From Lewinellaceae bacterium (GTDB lineage Bacteria > Bacteroidota > Bacteroidia > Chitinophagales > Saprospiraceae), in the NCBI GenBank assembly GCA_020636445.1, contig JACJXV010000007.1, positions 39,008-103,007 of the forward strand: a stretch of 64,000 nt of DNA. Direction: 5' to 3'. A program made the translations under genes and the position numbers. Below, one piece after another: positions 43,314-52,405 of the stretch. The notes under the pieces were generated by a model that saw only the letters and a program-made list of their open reading frames with translations, had not been told where the DNA came from and searched no databases. Positions within the stretch are counted from its first letter, which is position 1. Every line of letters starts with the position of its first letter.

Positions 43314-46300
43314 CTAAAAATCAACCCCCAACGCGATATGTAACCGCGGCTTCTGAATTTGCCGCGTCTCGATACCCCAGGCATAATCGGCCCGGATGAA
43401 GTAGCCGAACAGCATAGTGCGGGCACCGATGCCATAGCCAGCGACGATGGGGTCTCGGAAGTAATTCACCGTTACTGTGATGACATTGCCATCTTCGAAC
43501 ACCGAGGTGTTGAGCGGATTGTCCTCGCGATAAGGATCTTTGCCAGTCCAGGCGCTGCCTACGTCAAAGAAACCGACCAGCTGGAAATTGCGCAATAGCT
43601 GCGACTGCAGCCTGCGGGAAATATAGCGGAATACCGGCACCCGCAGTTCAGCATTACCGAGCAGGTAGGTATTCCCGTTGCGGGTATTGAATGGAAAACC
43701 GCGCATATTGGCGGCCAGCGTTTGGAAAGCATACTCTCCTGGTGGAACTGGAATATTGTCGTTGCGCTCGGGGAATAGCCAGTTGTCGACACCGCCAAGG
43801 AAATATAAAATCTTCTGGTTGCCGAAAGAACTGGATCCGGCAAGGCGGGTAGCCAATACCGAATGCCGGAGAATGGGTTGGTAAAAACGTGCATCCACCC
43901 CAATCACACCTAAATATCCATTATCAAACTGGAAACCTCCTCCGGTAGCGGCATTGCCAAAGGAAAAGCTTTTCATCATTTCAGCATAGACCTTGTAGCG
44001 GGCGCCATTGCGCAGGTTGAGGGCTATTTCTTTGGAGTTGTCAAAAACGTACTCCAGCCGCAGACCTACCCGCTGTTGGTTATCAACGGGCTGATTGTAG
44101 GTCGCCCGGTCGGTGGCCAGCTGCGTTTCCTGGTCCCGGCGAATAGTAGCCGTTGCCCGTAAGCTCCGGAAAACGTCCAGGGGATAGCGCACATTGAACT
44201 GCCCGAGCATGATGTTATAGCGTGAACGCCGGGGTACCAGCGTTGGGCTATCTTGATTAAACCGCTGGTTCTTCATATACAGTGCGAAACGCTTATCCAG
44301 TCGGTGTTTGCGGTTGTTGTACAAGAAGAAATACTCAGCGCCATTGAAGGTAGTGGGTACCCGGATGCCCCCCTCAAATTCATAGTCTTCAAACAGATCT
44401 TTAACATTGGCTTTTAACAAGATTCCTGGCGGAGGAACATTAAAGCCGTCCGGATTCGCCGCAAACTGATCCAGCCCTTCAAAAAGAAGGCTGTTGTCCA
44501 TTTGGGTGACCACATAGTCGGTATGGAATTGCGAGCGGTAGGGCGTCAGCCGGGTTGGCCGCAACTTATACACGGGCCTCACTACTCCTTCCCTGACCGG
44601 AATATTCAAATTGGCCACGGGCGGAACAAGGCTAATATTTTCTGGTAGCTCAGTGGCTTTTTCTTCTTTAACGGCAGCCGCTTTAACTAAGGCTGAATCC
44701 GGATTACCAAACTCGCTTTGAAATAAAAACCCAGGGTTCATTTCCTCCTCTACCTGTAGTGAGGGGTCGGTTTGTGTCGGTTGCAGAACGATGGGTGCTG
44801 CATTGTTCCCCAGAGAATCCTTTGGAGCAAGGACTCGCTGGACCTCATTGACCATGTCCCGGCGCCGCTGTTGAAAACCGGTCGGCCGTTGCCGCAGTGA
44901 AGTATCCGGCTGCATGCGCTGTACGTACACCAGGTTTTTACCCTCCCGGGGCACCAACTCAACTAATTTTCCTGCGCGGGAAGCGCTATGCTGGTACTGA
45001 ATATTCCGGTCGTAATTACTATTAAAATAGGTAATGGCCCGTTGCCGGATAATGGGTTCCAAATACATGGTATCAACCAGGGCGGTATCCAGCTCAGCCA
45101 GCGAGGAATCTGCGTGTAAGGTGAGTTGTGTCCCATCTTCCAGAACAATATGACGCTCGTAGTGATGCACGAAATCTTCCAGATAACCCATCTCGCGGTT
45201 GAAAATGCCACTCCGGTCACTCACATAGGCAAAATGCGAACTGTCCACCGCTACCGGATAACGCTCATCGGCCAGCGGGGTATTGGTTATACGCACCAGT
45301 TCGGAGAGATCCCGGTCAATATTGTAGTAGAATATATCAAAGGGCTGCAATGGCAGGATAGTATCCCGCCGCATAGGCCGGATTAGTGTGTCCGTCCGGT
45401 TTGAGGCAAAGATGATGCCCTTGTTGCCGTCCAGGGTAACCGCACTGGCGTGCAGATCATCATAGAAATCATTGGTTATCCGCTGGCTCTGGCGCGTCCG
45501 GGGGAAATAGAGATAAATATCCGACTGCCCACTAACATCAGCGGCAAAAACCAGGGTGAACGGATCAACAAAATCCATGCTGTAAATCCGCTGGTATTGT
45601 TCTGACATCAGCTCGCGGGTTGTCTTTCCCGTATAGATATCATAGGTTAAGAAAAAAAGATTATCCCGGTGCTCATAAATAATGCTGAGCTGGTTCCCGT
45701 TGGGGTTCCAGGCGAAGAGCGGATAGTTTAAATCAGCTTGCTGAAAGACATTCTTGGTTCCTGACCGGAAGATTTTTTTCCGGCTACCCCGGGTTAGATC
45801 CTGAAGATAAAGCCGGGTTTTTCCCTGGTTATTGATCGAATAGGCCAATTGAATACCATCCGGGCTTATCTTCTGCATGGGTACCGGGTACTGCCGGCGA
45901 TTTTTGACCACGAGCGGCTCCCCTTGAGGAGCCTTACGGGTTAGGGTTTCTTCCCGGTAGCGTTGCCGGAAATAGTCTTCCCATTCCATTACAACCGTCT
46001 CGAATGATTTCCCCAGCACGTACTGAAACCCACTTTCCACACTGCGGTTAATACGGGTGAGGTAAAGCAGATTAGAAACTGTTGTTCGGTTTTCCGTCTC
46101 GCTGATGTAATACCAGAGTGATTGTCCGGCCAACCGGGGATTTTCTTCAGAAAGACGATCAAAGTCCCGGAATTTTTCCCGTAGCATCAGATCACGCAAA
46201 GCGTTATCCTGAGCCGTATTCCAGGGTTCGCCAATATAGGCTACCAGACCATCGGTGAACCAAGCTGGCAGGTTAAGGAGCACAGCATTTTGTACAATTT

Positions 46301-46772
46301 CCTGCAGATTTGAACCAAATAACATGGTATTCAAATATACCGAAGCAATGCCCTCCCGAATTTGGCGCCGCAGGTCATTATGATTGCCGTTGTAATACAC
46401 AAAAACACTATTACCAACAATCTTCGTTTGGCCACCAGTATTGCCAAACACCTCTTCGGTACCAATATTACTTTGCTTGATATCGGTTAAATCCGCGTAT
46501 ACTACGATCTGGACCTTTTCATTGATCCGGTGTTCCAGGATGCCTTGAATTTCTTCAAAATCATACTCGGCTATTTGAACAGCAGCTTCGCCGACGTTGC
46601 GCGAACGCCCGTACCAGTAAACGATAAAATTATCGCTCTCATACTGCGACCACTCATCAAAGTCGCGGTGATATTGCACTCGGTTCTTGCCAAATTCAAC
46701 TTGTACCCCCTGGGCCATGAGGGTGCTGCATCCAATCAGCAGGGGTAAGAGGATATATAGGCCTTTTCGCAT
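43314..46772 (-). CDS. Giant outer-membrane protein: pseudo-peptidase + TolB-like propeller + Omp85-type barrel
   Basis: About 1152 residues from the ATG at 46772, which gives a signal peptide (MRKGLYILLPLLIGCSTLMAQ). Residues ~25-270 resemble peptidase MA-type zincins (YESDNFIVYWYGR, LNLPAWFTDGLVAYIG), but the HExxH site is absent (IREGIASVYL). Residues ~290-560 are WD40/TolB-like repeats (ISPDGIQLAYSINNQGKTRLYL, FAWNPNGNQLSIIYEH, GIIFASNRTD). A linker of about 200 residues precedes a C-terminal barrel (~800-1152) with Omp85-like strands, ending GYGIGARTMLFGYFIRADYAWG and a final Phe. It sits alone, convergent with htpG. A role in outer-membrane assembly or transport is inferred only from the barrel. 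Confidence 0.8.
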   Translation of the reverse strand: MRKGLYILLPLLIGCSTLMAQGVQVEFGKNRVQYHRDFDEWSQYESDNFIVYWYGRSRNVGEAAVQIAEYDFEEIQGILEHRINEKVQIVVYADLTDIKQSNIGTEEVFGNTGGQTKIVGNSVFVYYNGNHNDLRRQIREGIASVYLNTMLFGSNLQEIVQNAVLLNLPAWFTDGLVAYIGEPWNTAQDNALRDLMLREKFRDFDRLSEENPRLAGQSLWYYISETENRTTVSNLLYLTRINRSVESGFQYVLGKSFETVVMEWEDYFRQRYREETLTRKAPQGEPLVVKNRRQYPVPMQKISPDGIQLAYSINNQGKTRLYLQDLTRGSRKKIFRSGTKNVFQQADLNYPLFAWNPNGNQLSIIYEHRDNLFFLTYDIYTGKTTRELMSEQYQRIYSMDFVDPFTLVFAADVSGQSDIYLYFPRTRQSQRITNDFYDDLHASAVTLDGNKGIIFASNRTDTLIRPMRRDTILPLQPFDIFYYNIDRDLSELVRITNTPLADERYPVAVDSSHFAYVSDRSGIFNREMGYLEDFVHHYERHIVLEDGTQLTLHADSSLAELDTALVDTMYLEPIIRQRAITYFNSNYDRNIQYQHSASRAGKLVELVPREGKNLVYVQRMQPDTSLRQRPTGFQQRRRDMVNEVQRVLAPKDSLGNNAAPIVLQPTQTDPSLQVEEEMNPGFLFQSEFGNPDSALVKAAAVKEEKATELPENISLVPPVANLNIPVREGVVRPVYKLRPTRLTPYRSQFHTDYVVTQMDNSLLFEGLDQFAANPDGFNVPPPGILLKANVKDLFEDYEFEGGIRVPTTFNGAEYFFLYNNRKHRLDKRFALYMKNQRFNQDSPTLVPRRSRYNIMLGQFNVRYPLDVFRSLRATATIRRDQETQLATDRATYNQPVDNQQRVGLRLEYVFDNSKEIALNLRNGARYKVYAEMMKSFSFGNAATGGGFQFDNGYLGVIGVDARFYQPILRHSVLATRLAGSSSFGNQKILYFLGGVDNWLFPERNDNIPVPPGEYAFQTLAANMRGFPFNTRNGNTYLLGNAELRVPVFRYISRRLQSQLLRNFQLVGFFDVGSAWTGKDPYREDNPLNTSVFEDGNVITVTVNYFRDPIVAGYGIGARTMLFGYFIRADYAWGIETRQIQKPRLHIALGVDF

Positions 46773-46871
46773 ATTGTGCTTTGATTTTGAACAGGTCGGA
46801 AGAATAGGTTTGAACCACACCTCCCGGCTATTTTTTTGGCAGATCGTTCTCGTCCTACGCCTGGATTAAGC

Positions 46872-46879
46872 TATTTTTG
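46872..46879 (+). promoter_or_regulatory. TATTTTTG -7 element for the MBL-CYTH-kinase operon
   Basis: Exact TAnnTTTG match 93 bp before the MBL-fold gene; the -33 region is not clear. Confidence 0.35.
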
Positions 46880-46971
46880 CTTTTATCCACGCAAAACGGA
46901 ATCCTTGCCTGGTAACAAGAAAATAATTTAGCGCTTTTCCTGCGCAACTCCAATGATTAAATCAAAAAAGG

Positions 46972-47610
46972 ATGGCCATTGTTGTCGGGCTTACATTCAA
47001 TGTTTTTCAGGAAAATACGTATCTGGTCTACGATGCCAGCGGTGAGTGTGTCATTTTCGACCCCGGATGCAGTAATCTGGCAGAGAAACAACAGTTGGTC
47101 AGTACTATCTCACGCCTGCAGTTGCGCCCGGTTCGGCTGATTAATACGCATGCACACATTGATCACATTTTAGGAAATCGCTTTGTTGCCGACACTTATG
47201 GCCTGGAGCTGGAAATCCATGCTGACGAAGTAAATATGCTGCGGCAAGCCAGCCAAGTGGCTGCTTTCTACGGCATCGAATATCCGGAAGTCTCTCCTGA
47301 ACCTGGGCGGTTTATTACCAGTGGCGACCTGATCACCTTCGGAGAAACATCCCTGGAGGCGCGTTATACCCCGGGTCATTCACCCGCCAGCTTATCCTTT
47401 TACTGTCCGGACAGTGGGTTCGTTATTGCCGGTGATGTGCTTTTTCGGGATAGTATTGGTCGTACCGATTTGCCGGGGGGAAATGAGGCCCTGTTGCTGA
47501 AGAGCATTCGGGAGCAGCTTTTCATCCTTCCTGATGAAGTAGTCGTCTACCCTGGCCATGGCCCAAAAACCACGATTGGCTACGAACGCCAACACAATCC
47601 CTTTTTCTGA
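46972..47610 (+). CDS. MBL-fold metallohydrolase (glyoxalase II-like)
   Basis: A 212-residue zinc hydrolase of the GloB-like group. Metal ligands are THAHIDHILGN (HxHxDH), TPGHSPASLSF, AGDVLFRDSIGRTDLPGG (the conserved Asp) and the final YPGHGPKTTIGYER. The N-terminal NVFQENTYLVYD is the usual glyoxalase II-like strand. In a bacillithiol organism the thioester substrate may not be glutathione-based; this is inference. It is the first gene of an operon with a CYTH protein 19 bp downstream and a phosphotransferase. Confidence 0.92.
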   Translation: MAIVVGLTFNVFQENTYLVYDASGECVIFDPGCSNLAEKQQLVSTISRLQLRPVRLINTHAHIDHILGNRFVADTYGLELEIHADEVNMLRQASQVAAFYGIEYPEVSPEPGRFITSGDLITFGETSLEARYTPGHSPASLSFYCPDSGFVIAGDVLFRDSIGRTDLPGGNEALLLKSIREQLFILPDEVVVYPGHGPKTTIGYERQHNPFF

Positions 47611-47629
47611 TATTTCGCACACCGAGCCT

Positions 47630-48154
47630 ATGTTTAATGTTGAGATAAAAGCTTTCTGTACGCAATTGGACCGGTTGCGGGAAATCCTGCTGGCTCAGCC
47701 CGGCGTTAGGGTTGTCGGTACCGACCACCAAACCGATACGTATTTCAAAGTGCCCTCCGGGCGAATGAAACTACGGCAGGGGCCCATTGAGAATGCTTTG
47801 ATCTTTTACCAACGTTCAAATCAGGCGGCGGCTAAACGGGCCGATGTCTGGCTGCATACAGTTGCTCCTGCAGAAAGTCAAACCTTGCGCCAATTACTGC
47901 AAGCCTCCCTGGGCATCCTGGTCGTTGTCGATAAAAAACGGGAAATATTTTTCATCGACAACGTGAAGTTCCACCTTGACAGGGTCACTGAACTGGGCAC
48001 TTTCGTAGAGATTGAAGCGATTGACCGCGAGGGATCCATCGGCGAAGAACGGCTGCGCGAACAATGCCTGCATTACCAGGACTTACTGGGTATTGTTCCC
48101 ACTGACCTGCTGACACATTCCTACAGCGACCTTTTACTTGAGCGCTCCGCCTGA
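47630..48154 (+). CDS. CYTH domain protein (class IV adenylyl cyclase / thiamine-triphosphatase-like)
   Basis: About 174 residues from the ATG at 47630. The CYTH tunnel fold is suggested by the N-terminal NVEIKA block, QTDTYFKVPSGRMKLRQG, ALIFYQRSN, VVDKKREIFFIDNVKFHLDRV and LGTFVEIEAI, all typical strands with the required acidic and basic residues. Such proteins act on triphosphates or polyphosphate, or produce cAMP; the substrate cannot be told. Its stop overlaps the next start by one base (TGATG), so it is coupled to the kinase-like gene. Confidence 0.85.
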   Translation: MFNVEIKAFCTQLDRLREILLAQPGVRVVGTDHQTDTYFKVPSGRMKLRQGPIENALIFYQRSNQAAAKRADVWLHTVAPAESQTLRQLLQASLGILVVVDKKREIFFIDNVKFHLDRVTELGTFVEIEAIDREGSIGEERLREQCLHYQDLLGIVPTDLLTHSYSDLLLERSA

Positions 48155-49218
48155 TGGGTAAGCCAATTACAGATCTGGCTACCCTGGCTATCGGGTTTGG
48201 CCTGCCCGCTGAGGGACTCAACTTCCAAGCGTTGGGTGGTGGTCATATTAATGACACCTGGCTTGTCGGAAGTTCGGAAGGGTCCAAAATCGTTCTGCAA
48301 CGGATAAATACAACCGTTTTCAGGCATCCTGAGCAGGTGGTAGCCAATCACCTGCGAGTCTTTGAACACCTGCAAACACAACCAACCGGCCTTGCCTTGC
48401 TTGCTCCCCGGGCCTGGCAGAACGGAGCCTTTTACACCTACGATCCTGCCGGTCATTTTTGGCGGGCTTGTGATTTTATTCCCCAAACATTTGGCTGTGA
48501 GCAAGCGGAATCATTGGATCAGATCTCAGCCACTGGTCAGGTATTTGGTCGTTTCCTGCGGGGACTGATTACACTAAGCCCAGTCGACGTTTTTACAACT
48601 ATTCCTCATTTTCACAATGCCATTCGCCGCAGTCGGGCATTGGCTGATGCCGCGTTCCAGGGCTTACCCCAACGCTGCCGGGAGGCAGCACCTGAGTTGG
48701 CTTATATCCGGGCGGAGCAATCCCTCTTTGTTTTCCTAACCCGCCTGCCCCTTCCCGAACGGGTCGTTCACAATGATGCCAAAATAGCCAATGTGCTTTT
48801 TTCCCAGGACTCCCGCCAGCCCTGTGCCGTTATCGATTGGGATACGATTATGCCTGGTTCTATCCTTTGTGATTTTGGGGATATGGTTCGCAGCCTGGTA
48901 ACAACTGCCGCTGAAGACGAGCCCGACCCTGCGAAAATTCACCTGGATGAAGAGCGGTTTGCTGCGTTGGTGAAGGGCTTTATCCCCGAAATGCGCGATG
49001 CCCTGGCCCCCGTTGAAGGCAAGCATTTGCTCTTGGGAGCACACTGGATTATTCTCGAACAAGCGATTCGCTTTCTGGCCGACTACCTGCTTGGAGACCC
49101 CTACTACAAAACCGCCTATGCGGACCATAACCTGGTTCGGGCGCGCAATCAATTATGCCTCTATCGGGAGTTGCGCAGCAAGGCACCCGTATTACAACGA
49201 ATACTTGATGCAGTCTAA
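48154..49218 (+). CDS. Aminoglycoside-phosphotransferase-fold sugar kinase (N-acetylhexosamine kinase-like)
   Basis: A 354-residue APH-fold kinase. The N-terminal GGGHINDTWLV and KIVLQRINTTVFRHPEQVVANH are typical of the NahK-type branch. The catalytic loop is VVHNDAKIANVLF (HNDxxxxN) and the metal site CAVIDWDTIMPG. In this branch several enzymes phosphorylate GlcNAc/GalNAc at C1; others in the fold phosphorylate MurNAc (AmgK). It could feed a nucleotidyltransferase such as the one at 15152, but the two are 33 kb apart. It is the last gene of the MBL-CYTH operon. Confidence 0.85.
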   Translation: MGKPITDLATLAIGFGLPAEGLNFQALGGGHINDTWLVGSSEGSKIVLQRINTTVFRHPEQVVANHLRVFEHLQTQPTGLALLAPRAWQNGAFYTYDPAGHFWRACDFIPQTFGCEQAESLDQISATGQVFGRFLRGLITLSPVDVFTTIPHFHNAIRRSRALADAAFQGLPQRCREAAPELAYIRAEQSLFVFLTRLPLPERVVHNDAKIANVLFSQDSRQPCAVIDWDTIMPGSILCDFGDMVRSLVTTAAEDEPDPAKIHLDEERFAALVKGFIPEMRDALAPVEGKHLLLGAHWIILEQAIRFLADYLLGDPYYKTAYADHNLVRARNQLCLYRELRSKAPVLQRILDAV

Positions 49219-49365
49219 TTCCTGCTATCAGGCAGGGTTTTAGAGTCCTATATTTTGCAAAATAGTATCTTTACTCAGGAACCCTTTTGGGTTGCTTTCT
49301 TACTCCCTGGCTAATTCGGTCGGGGGAAAAGTGTTTATTTTTCACTTGCGAATGCTAGCAACGAC

Positions 49366-50412
49366 ATGACCCAGGAAGACCACAACGAAATAAATCCCGA
49401 TCAGGAAAACAACCACCCCGCGGAAGTCAACCCTAAAGAAGAAATCTGGGGACGTAACCGGCTGGACGTAGGTCCCGTTGCCGCTGGCATGGAGCGCATC
49501 AAAGCCGAGATCGGCAAAGTCATTGTCGGACAGGATGACCTGATCGAATTATTGGCGGCTGCCCTGTTTGCGGGTGGCCATGTTTTGCTGGAAGGTGTTC
49601 CGGGTATTGCCAAAACCTTAACGGCCAAATTACTGGCGCAAACCCTCCAGGCTGATTTCAGTCGCATTCAGTTTACGCCAGATCTCATGCCGAGTGACGT
49701 CATTGGCACTACGGTTTTTAACCAAAAAACCAGCGAGTTTTCGTTTAACCCCGGACCGGTATTCGCCAACCTTATCTTGATCGATGAGATCAACCGCGCT
49801 CCCGCTAAAACCCAGGCCGCCCTGTTTGAAGTGATGGAAGAATACCAGGTTACGGTCGATGGTGTTACCTACCCCCTGGAGTTTCCTTTCTTTGTCATGG
49901 CGACCCAAAACCCCATTGAACAGGAAGGGACCTATAAACTTCCTGAAGCGCAACTGGACCGCTTTTTGGTCAAAATCATCCTGCGTTATCCTGCGTTGGA
50001 CGAGGAAAAAGCTATTCTCCGCCGCTTTCGCGAAGATTTCACGCAGGAGGTTCGGCATACCGTACAATCGGTTTTCGCAGCAGCGGATTTACGGCAAGCC
50101 CGGGCGCTGGTTCAGCAGGTGTTTATTGAAGAGGTATTACTGGATTATATCGCCACCTTGATTCACGCTACCCGCAGTCATGCCGATTTATACCTCGGCG
50201 CTTCCCCGCGGGCTTCGCTGGCTATCCTCAAGATGAGTAAAGCCATTGCCGCGCTGCGGGGTCGTGATTTTGTCACACCCGAAGATATCCGGCATGTTGC
50301 TTTTCCCGTACTTAACCACCGGATTATCCTGCAGCCCGAACGAGAAATGGAAGGCCTGGATCCTGTTGATGTGATCAACGATATTATTCAGAAAATTGAT
50401 TTGCCGAGGTAG
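49366..50412 (+). CDS. MoxR family AAA+ ATPase
   Basis: A 348-residue AAA+ chaperone-like ATPase. Walker A is GVPGIAKTLTAKLLA, Walker B is LILIDEINRAPAKTQAALFEVMEE, sensor 1 is MATQNPIEQEGTYKLPEAQLDRF. About 40 polar residues precede the ATPase domain. MoxR ATPases help insert metals or remodel VWA-domain proteins. The DUF58 gene follows by 51 bp, the classic pairing. The other members of larger MoxR loci (BatA/BatB-like VWA and TPR proteins) are missing here. Confidence 0.94.
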   Translation: MTQEDHNEINPDQENNHPAEVNPKEEIWGRNRLDVGPVAAGMERIKAEIGKVIVGQDDLIELLAAALFAGGHVLLEGVPGIAKTLTAKLLAQTLQADFSRIQFTPDLMPSDVIGTTVFNQKTSEFSFNPGPVFANLILIDEINRAPAKTQAALFEVMEEYQVTVDGVTYPLEFPFFVMATQNPIEQEGTYKLPEAQLDRFLVKIILRYPALDEEKAILRRFREDFTQEVRHTVQSVFAAADLRQARALVQQVFIEEVLLDYIATLIHATRSHADLYLGASPRASLAILKMSKAIAALRGRDFVTPEDIRHVAFPVLNHRIILQPEREMEGLDPVDVINDIIQKIDLPR

Positions 50413-50463
50413 ATCGGTATTGATCTTCCGTGGGTACTGTTCATCTTTTAACCGCCAGCCCTT

Positions 50464-51780
50464 GTGTATTTGACGAATCGCTTTTTTAGTGCTTTAGCAG
50501 GGTTAATCTGCTTTTTTGTGCTGGCGTTTTTTGTACCCAGCCTGCTATCGCTAAGTATTGCCCTGGCGATGGGTTTATTACTTGTCACACTCTGGGATGT
50601 CTGGCGTCTTTACCGGCCGGATATTACCCTAACCTGTGTTCGCCGCCTGCCAAGGCTATTCAACCTCGGCGATGCCAATGTGGTGCGCCTTGAGTTGCAG
50701 AATACCAGTCCGCTAAAATTACAACTCACCCTCATTGAAGAACTTCCGGTACAACTGCAGATCCGCGATTTTACCCGGGATGCTGTATTAGCCCCTGGTG
50801 AGGAACAAACGATCAGGTACGAAGTACGCCCTACTGAAAGAGGAGAATATACATTTGGGGCAACCAATATTTTTATCCGCCAGGTACTTGGCCTGGTCGA
50901 ACGACGAGTAATAGCAAACCCTTCCGAAATGACCGTCGGGGTTTACCCCTCTATTCTGCAGATGAAGCAGATGGAATTACAGGCGTTCAATCGCACTTCC
51001 ACGCTGTCGGGAATCAAAAAAATCCGGCGGATCGGCCACAGTTATGAATTTGAGCAAATAAAAAATTACGTGCGGGGTGACGACTACCGCTCCATCAACT
51101 GGAAAGCAACCAGTCGACGGGGTAACCTGATGGTAAATCAATATGAGGACGAACGAGCACAACAAGTTTACTGCCTCCTCGATAAGAGCCGCTCCATGCG
51201 ACTTCCTTTTGCCGGACTAAGCCTGATGGATTATTCTATCAATTCAATTTTAGCCCTGAGTAATATCGTGCTGGGTAAATACGATCGGGCCGGGCTCATT
51301 TCTTTTTCTGATAAACTGGGAGCTATTATTAAAGCTGATAGCCGCCCGCAGCAACTGCAAAAAATACTTACGGCCCTTTACAAGGAAAAAGAACGCCCCC
51401 TCGAAGCGAATTACGAACTCCTCTACTTTGCCGCCCGCAAATTAATCACGGGCCGAAGCCTCCTGCTACTGTTTACCAACTTTGAAAGCGCCTATGCACT
51501 GGAAAGAGTTCTCCCGGTTTTGCGCCGCATCAACCGCATTCACCTGCTTGTCGTGGTATTTTTTGAAAACAGTGAAATCCGCCAGTTTGCCGAAACCCCA
51601 CCCACCAACCTCGAAGGCGTTTATGAACAAACCACAGCCCGGAAATTTCTCGCCGAAAAAGAGCAGTTGGTACAAAAATTATCGCAATACGGCATTCAGG
51701 CTATCCTTACCAAACCCGAAGAACTCTCCATCAATACCATTAATAAATACCTGGAATTAAAATCGCGGGGATTGATTTGA
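50464..51780 (+). CDS. DUF58 domain protein, MoxR partner
   Basis: A 438-residue membrane protein with two N-terminal helices (FSALAGLICFFVLAFFVPSLL, LSIALAMGLLLVTLW), a CARDB-like beta region (LFNLGDANVVRLELQNTSPLKL, VRPTERGEYTFGATNIFI), and the DUF58 block FEQIKNYVRGDDYRSINWKATSRRGNLMVNQYEDER, followed by a VWA-like domain beginning VYCLLDKSRSM with a MIDAS-like DxSxS variant. The in-frame stop upstream and lack of early ATG leave GTG at 50464 (or TTG two codons later) as start. Works with the MoxR ATPase upstream. Confidence 0.9.
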   Translation: MYLTNRFFSALAGLICFFVLAFFVPSLLSLSIALAMGLLLVTLWDVWRLYRPDITLTCVRRLPRLFNLGDANVVRLELQNTSPLKLQLTLIEELPVQLQIRDFTRDAVLAPGEEQTIRYEVRPTERGEYTFGATNIFIRQVLGLVERRVIANPSEMTVGVYPSILQMKQMELQAFNRTSTLSGIKKIRRIGHSYEFEQIKNYVRGDDYRSINWKATSRRGNLMVNQYEDERAQQVYCLLDKSRSMRLPFAGLSLMDYSINSILALSNIVLGKYDRAGLISFSDKLGAIIKADSRPQQLQKILTALYKEKERPLEANYELLYFAARKLITGRSLLLLFTNFESAYALERVLPVLRRINRIHLLVVVFFENSEIRQFAETPPTNLEGVYEQTTARKFLAEKEQLVQKLSQYGIQAILTKPEELSINTINKYLELKSRGLI

Positions 51781-51789
51781 GGTGAGCGG

Positions 51790-52012
51790 GATTTGTGACT
51801 GGTGACTAGTTGCTGGTTGCTGGTGTGATGTGTTGATGCCAAAATAATGTTGACCGTTAAGCATTTTCTTACCCGCCGAAACCTTCGGTGCAGGAGGGTT
51901 ACCCGCCAGTAGCCTGGCGTAGGCAGGCTGGCCAACTAGTTGGAGATACTGCCAACTGCATACTGCCGACTGGTTTTTTACCCGCCGTTACTTAGCGTAG
52001 GTGGGTCTAGCC
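51790..52012. repeat. Cluster of short direct and inverted repeats
   Basis: The gap after the DUF58 gene holds tandem words of the type GTGACTGGTGACTAG/TTGCTGG (51795-51825), three imperfect palindromes that start with TACCCGCC and end near GGGT or GGCT (about 51869, 51899 and 51978), and ACTGCCAACTGCATACTGCC-like repeats around 51947. Local hairpins such as CCGAA/TTCGG and GCCAG/CTGGC are inside the palindromes. No coding potential. Such clusters are typical dispersed noncoding repeats. Confidence 0.6.
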
Positions 52013-52014
52013 CT

Positions 52015-52350
52015 TTACTCCTCATCCAGTGCTGCCGGGTGCCAGAAGAGATCCTTAAAGGCCACCACTTGGTTATCAACTATTCGCACCCCTTCCTGTT
52101 CCAGCATTTCCTGCATCATTGTCGGTGTTGGAAAATGGACGCGCCCGCTTAGCTCGCCTTTGCGATTGACAACCCGGTGTGCCGGTACATCGTGCCCGCC
52201 AAAAGACTGGTGCAAGGCCCAACCTACCATCCGGGCCGAACCTAGTGCTAAATAATCAGCAATAGCCCCATACGTTGTAACCCGTCCCCGGGGTACTTGC
52301 CGGGTTACGGCATAAACCAAATCGTAATAGGTGGGTTCTTCTTTCACCAC
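52015..52350 (-). CDS. Alkyltransferase-like (ATL) DNA-binding protein, MGMT family without active Cys
   Basis: A 111-residue protein with the DNA-binding domain of O6-alkylguanine-DNA alkyltransferase: VTRQVPRGRVTTYGAIADYLALGSARMVGWALH. Where repair enzymes have PCHRV, this one reads VPAHRVVNRKGELSG, so the alkyl-accepting Cys is Ala. That is the hallmark of ATL proteins, which bind alkylated bases and direct them to nucleotide excision repair. The start is GTG (52350 or the next codon, also GTG); an in-frame stop lies four codons upstream. Confidence 0.9.
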   Translation of the reverse strand: MVKEEPTYYDLVYAVTRQVPRGRVTTYGAIADYLALGSARMVGWALHQSFGGHDVPAHRVVNRKGELSGRVHFPTPTMMQEMLEQEGVRIVDNQVVAFKDLFWHPAALDEE

Positions 52351-52381
52351 TCCTGCTTTTCAGGGGAAGCTAAACATTTTT

Positions 52382-52389
52382 TACCTTTG
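52382..52389 (+). promoter_or_regulatory. TACCTTTG -7 element before the TrpF-like gene
   Basis: Exact TAnnTTTG match, 16 bp before the ATG at 52406; the resulting leader would be only about 10 nt. Confidence 0.5.
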
Positions 52390-52405
52390 CCGCAAATGAA
52401 TCCGC

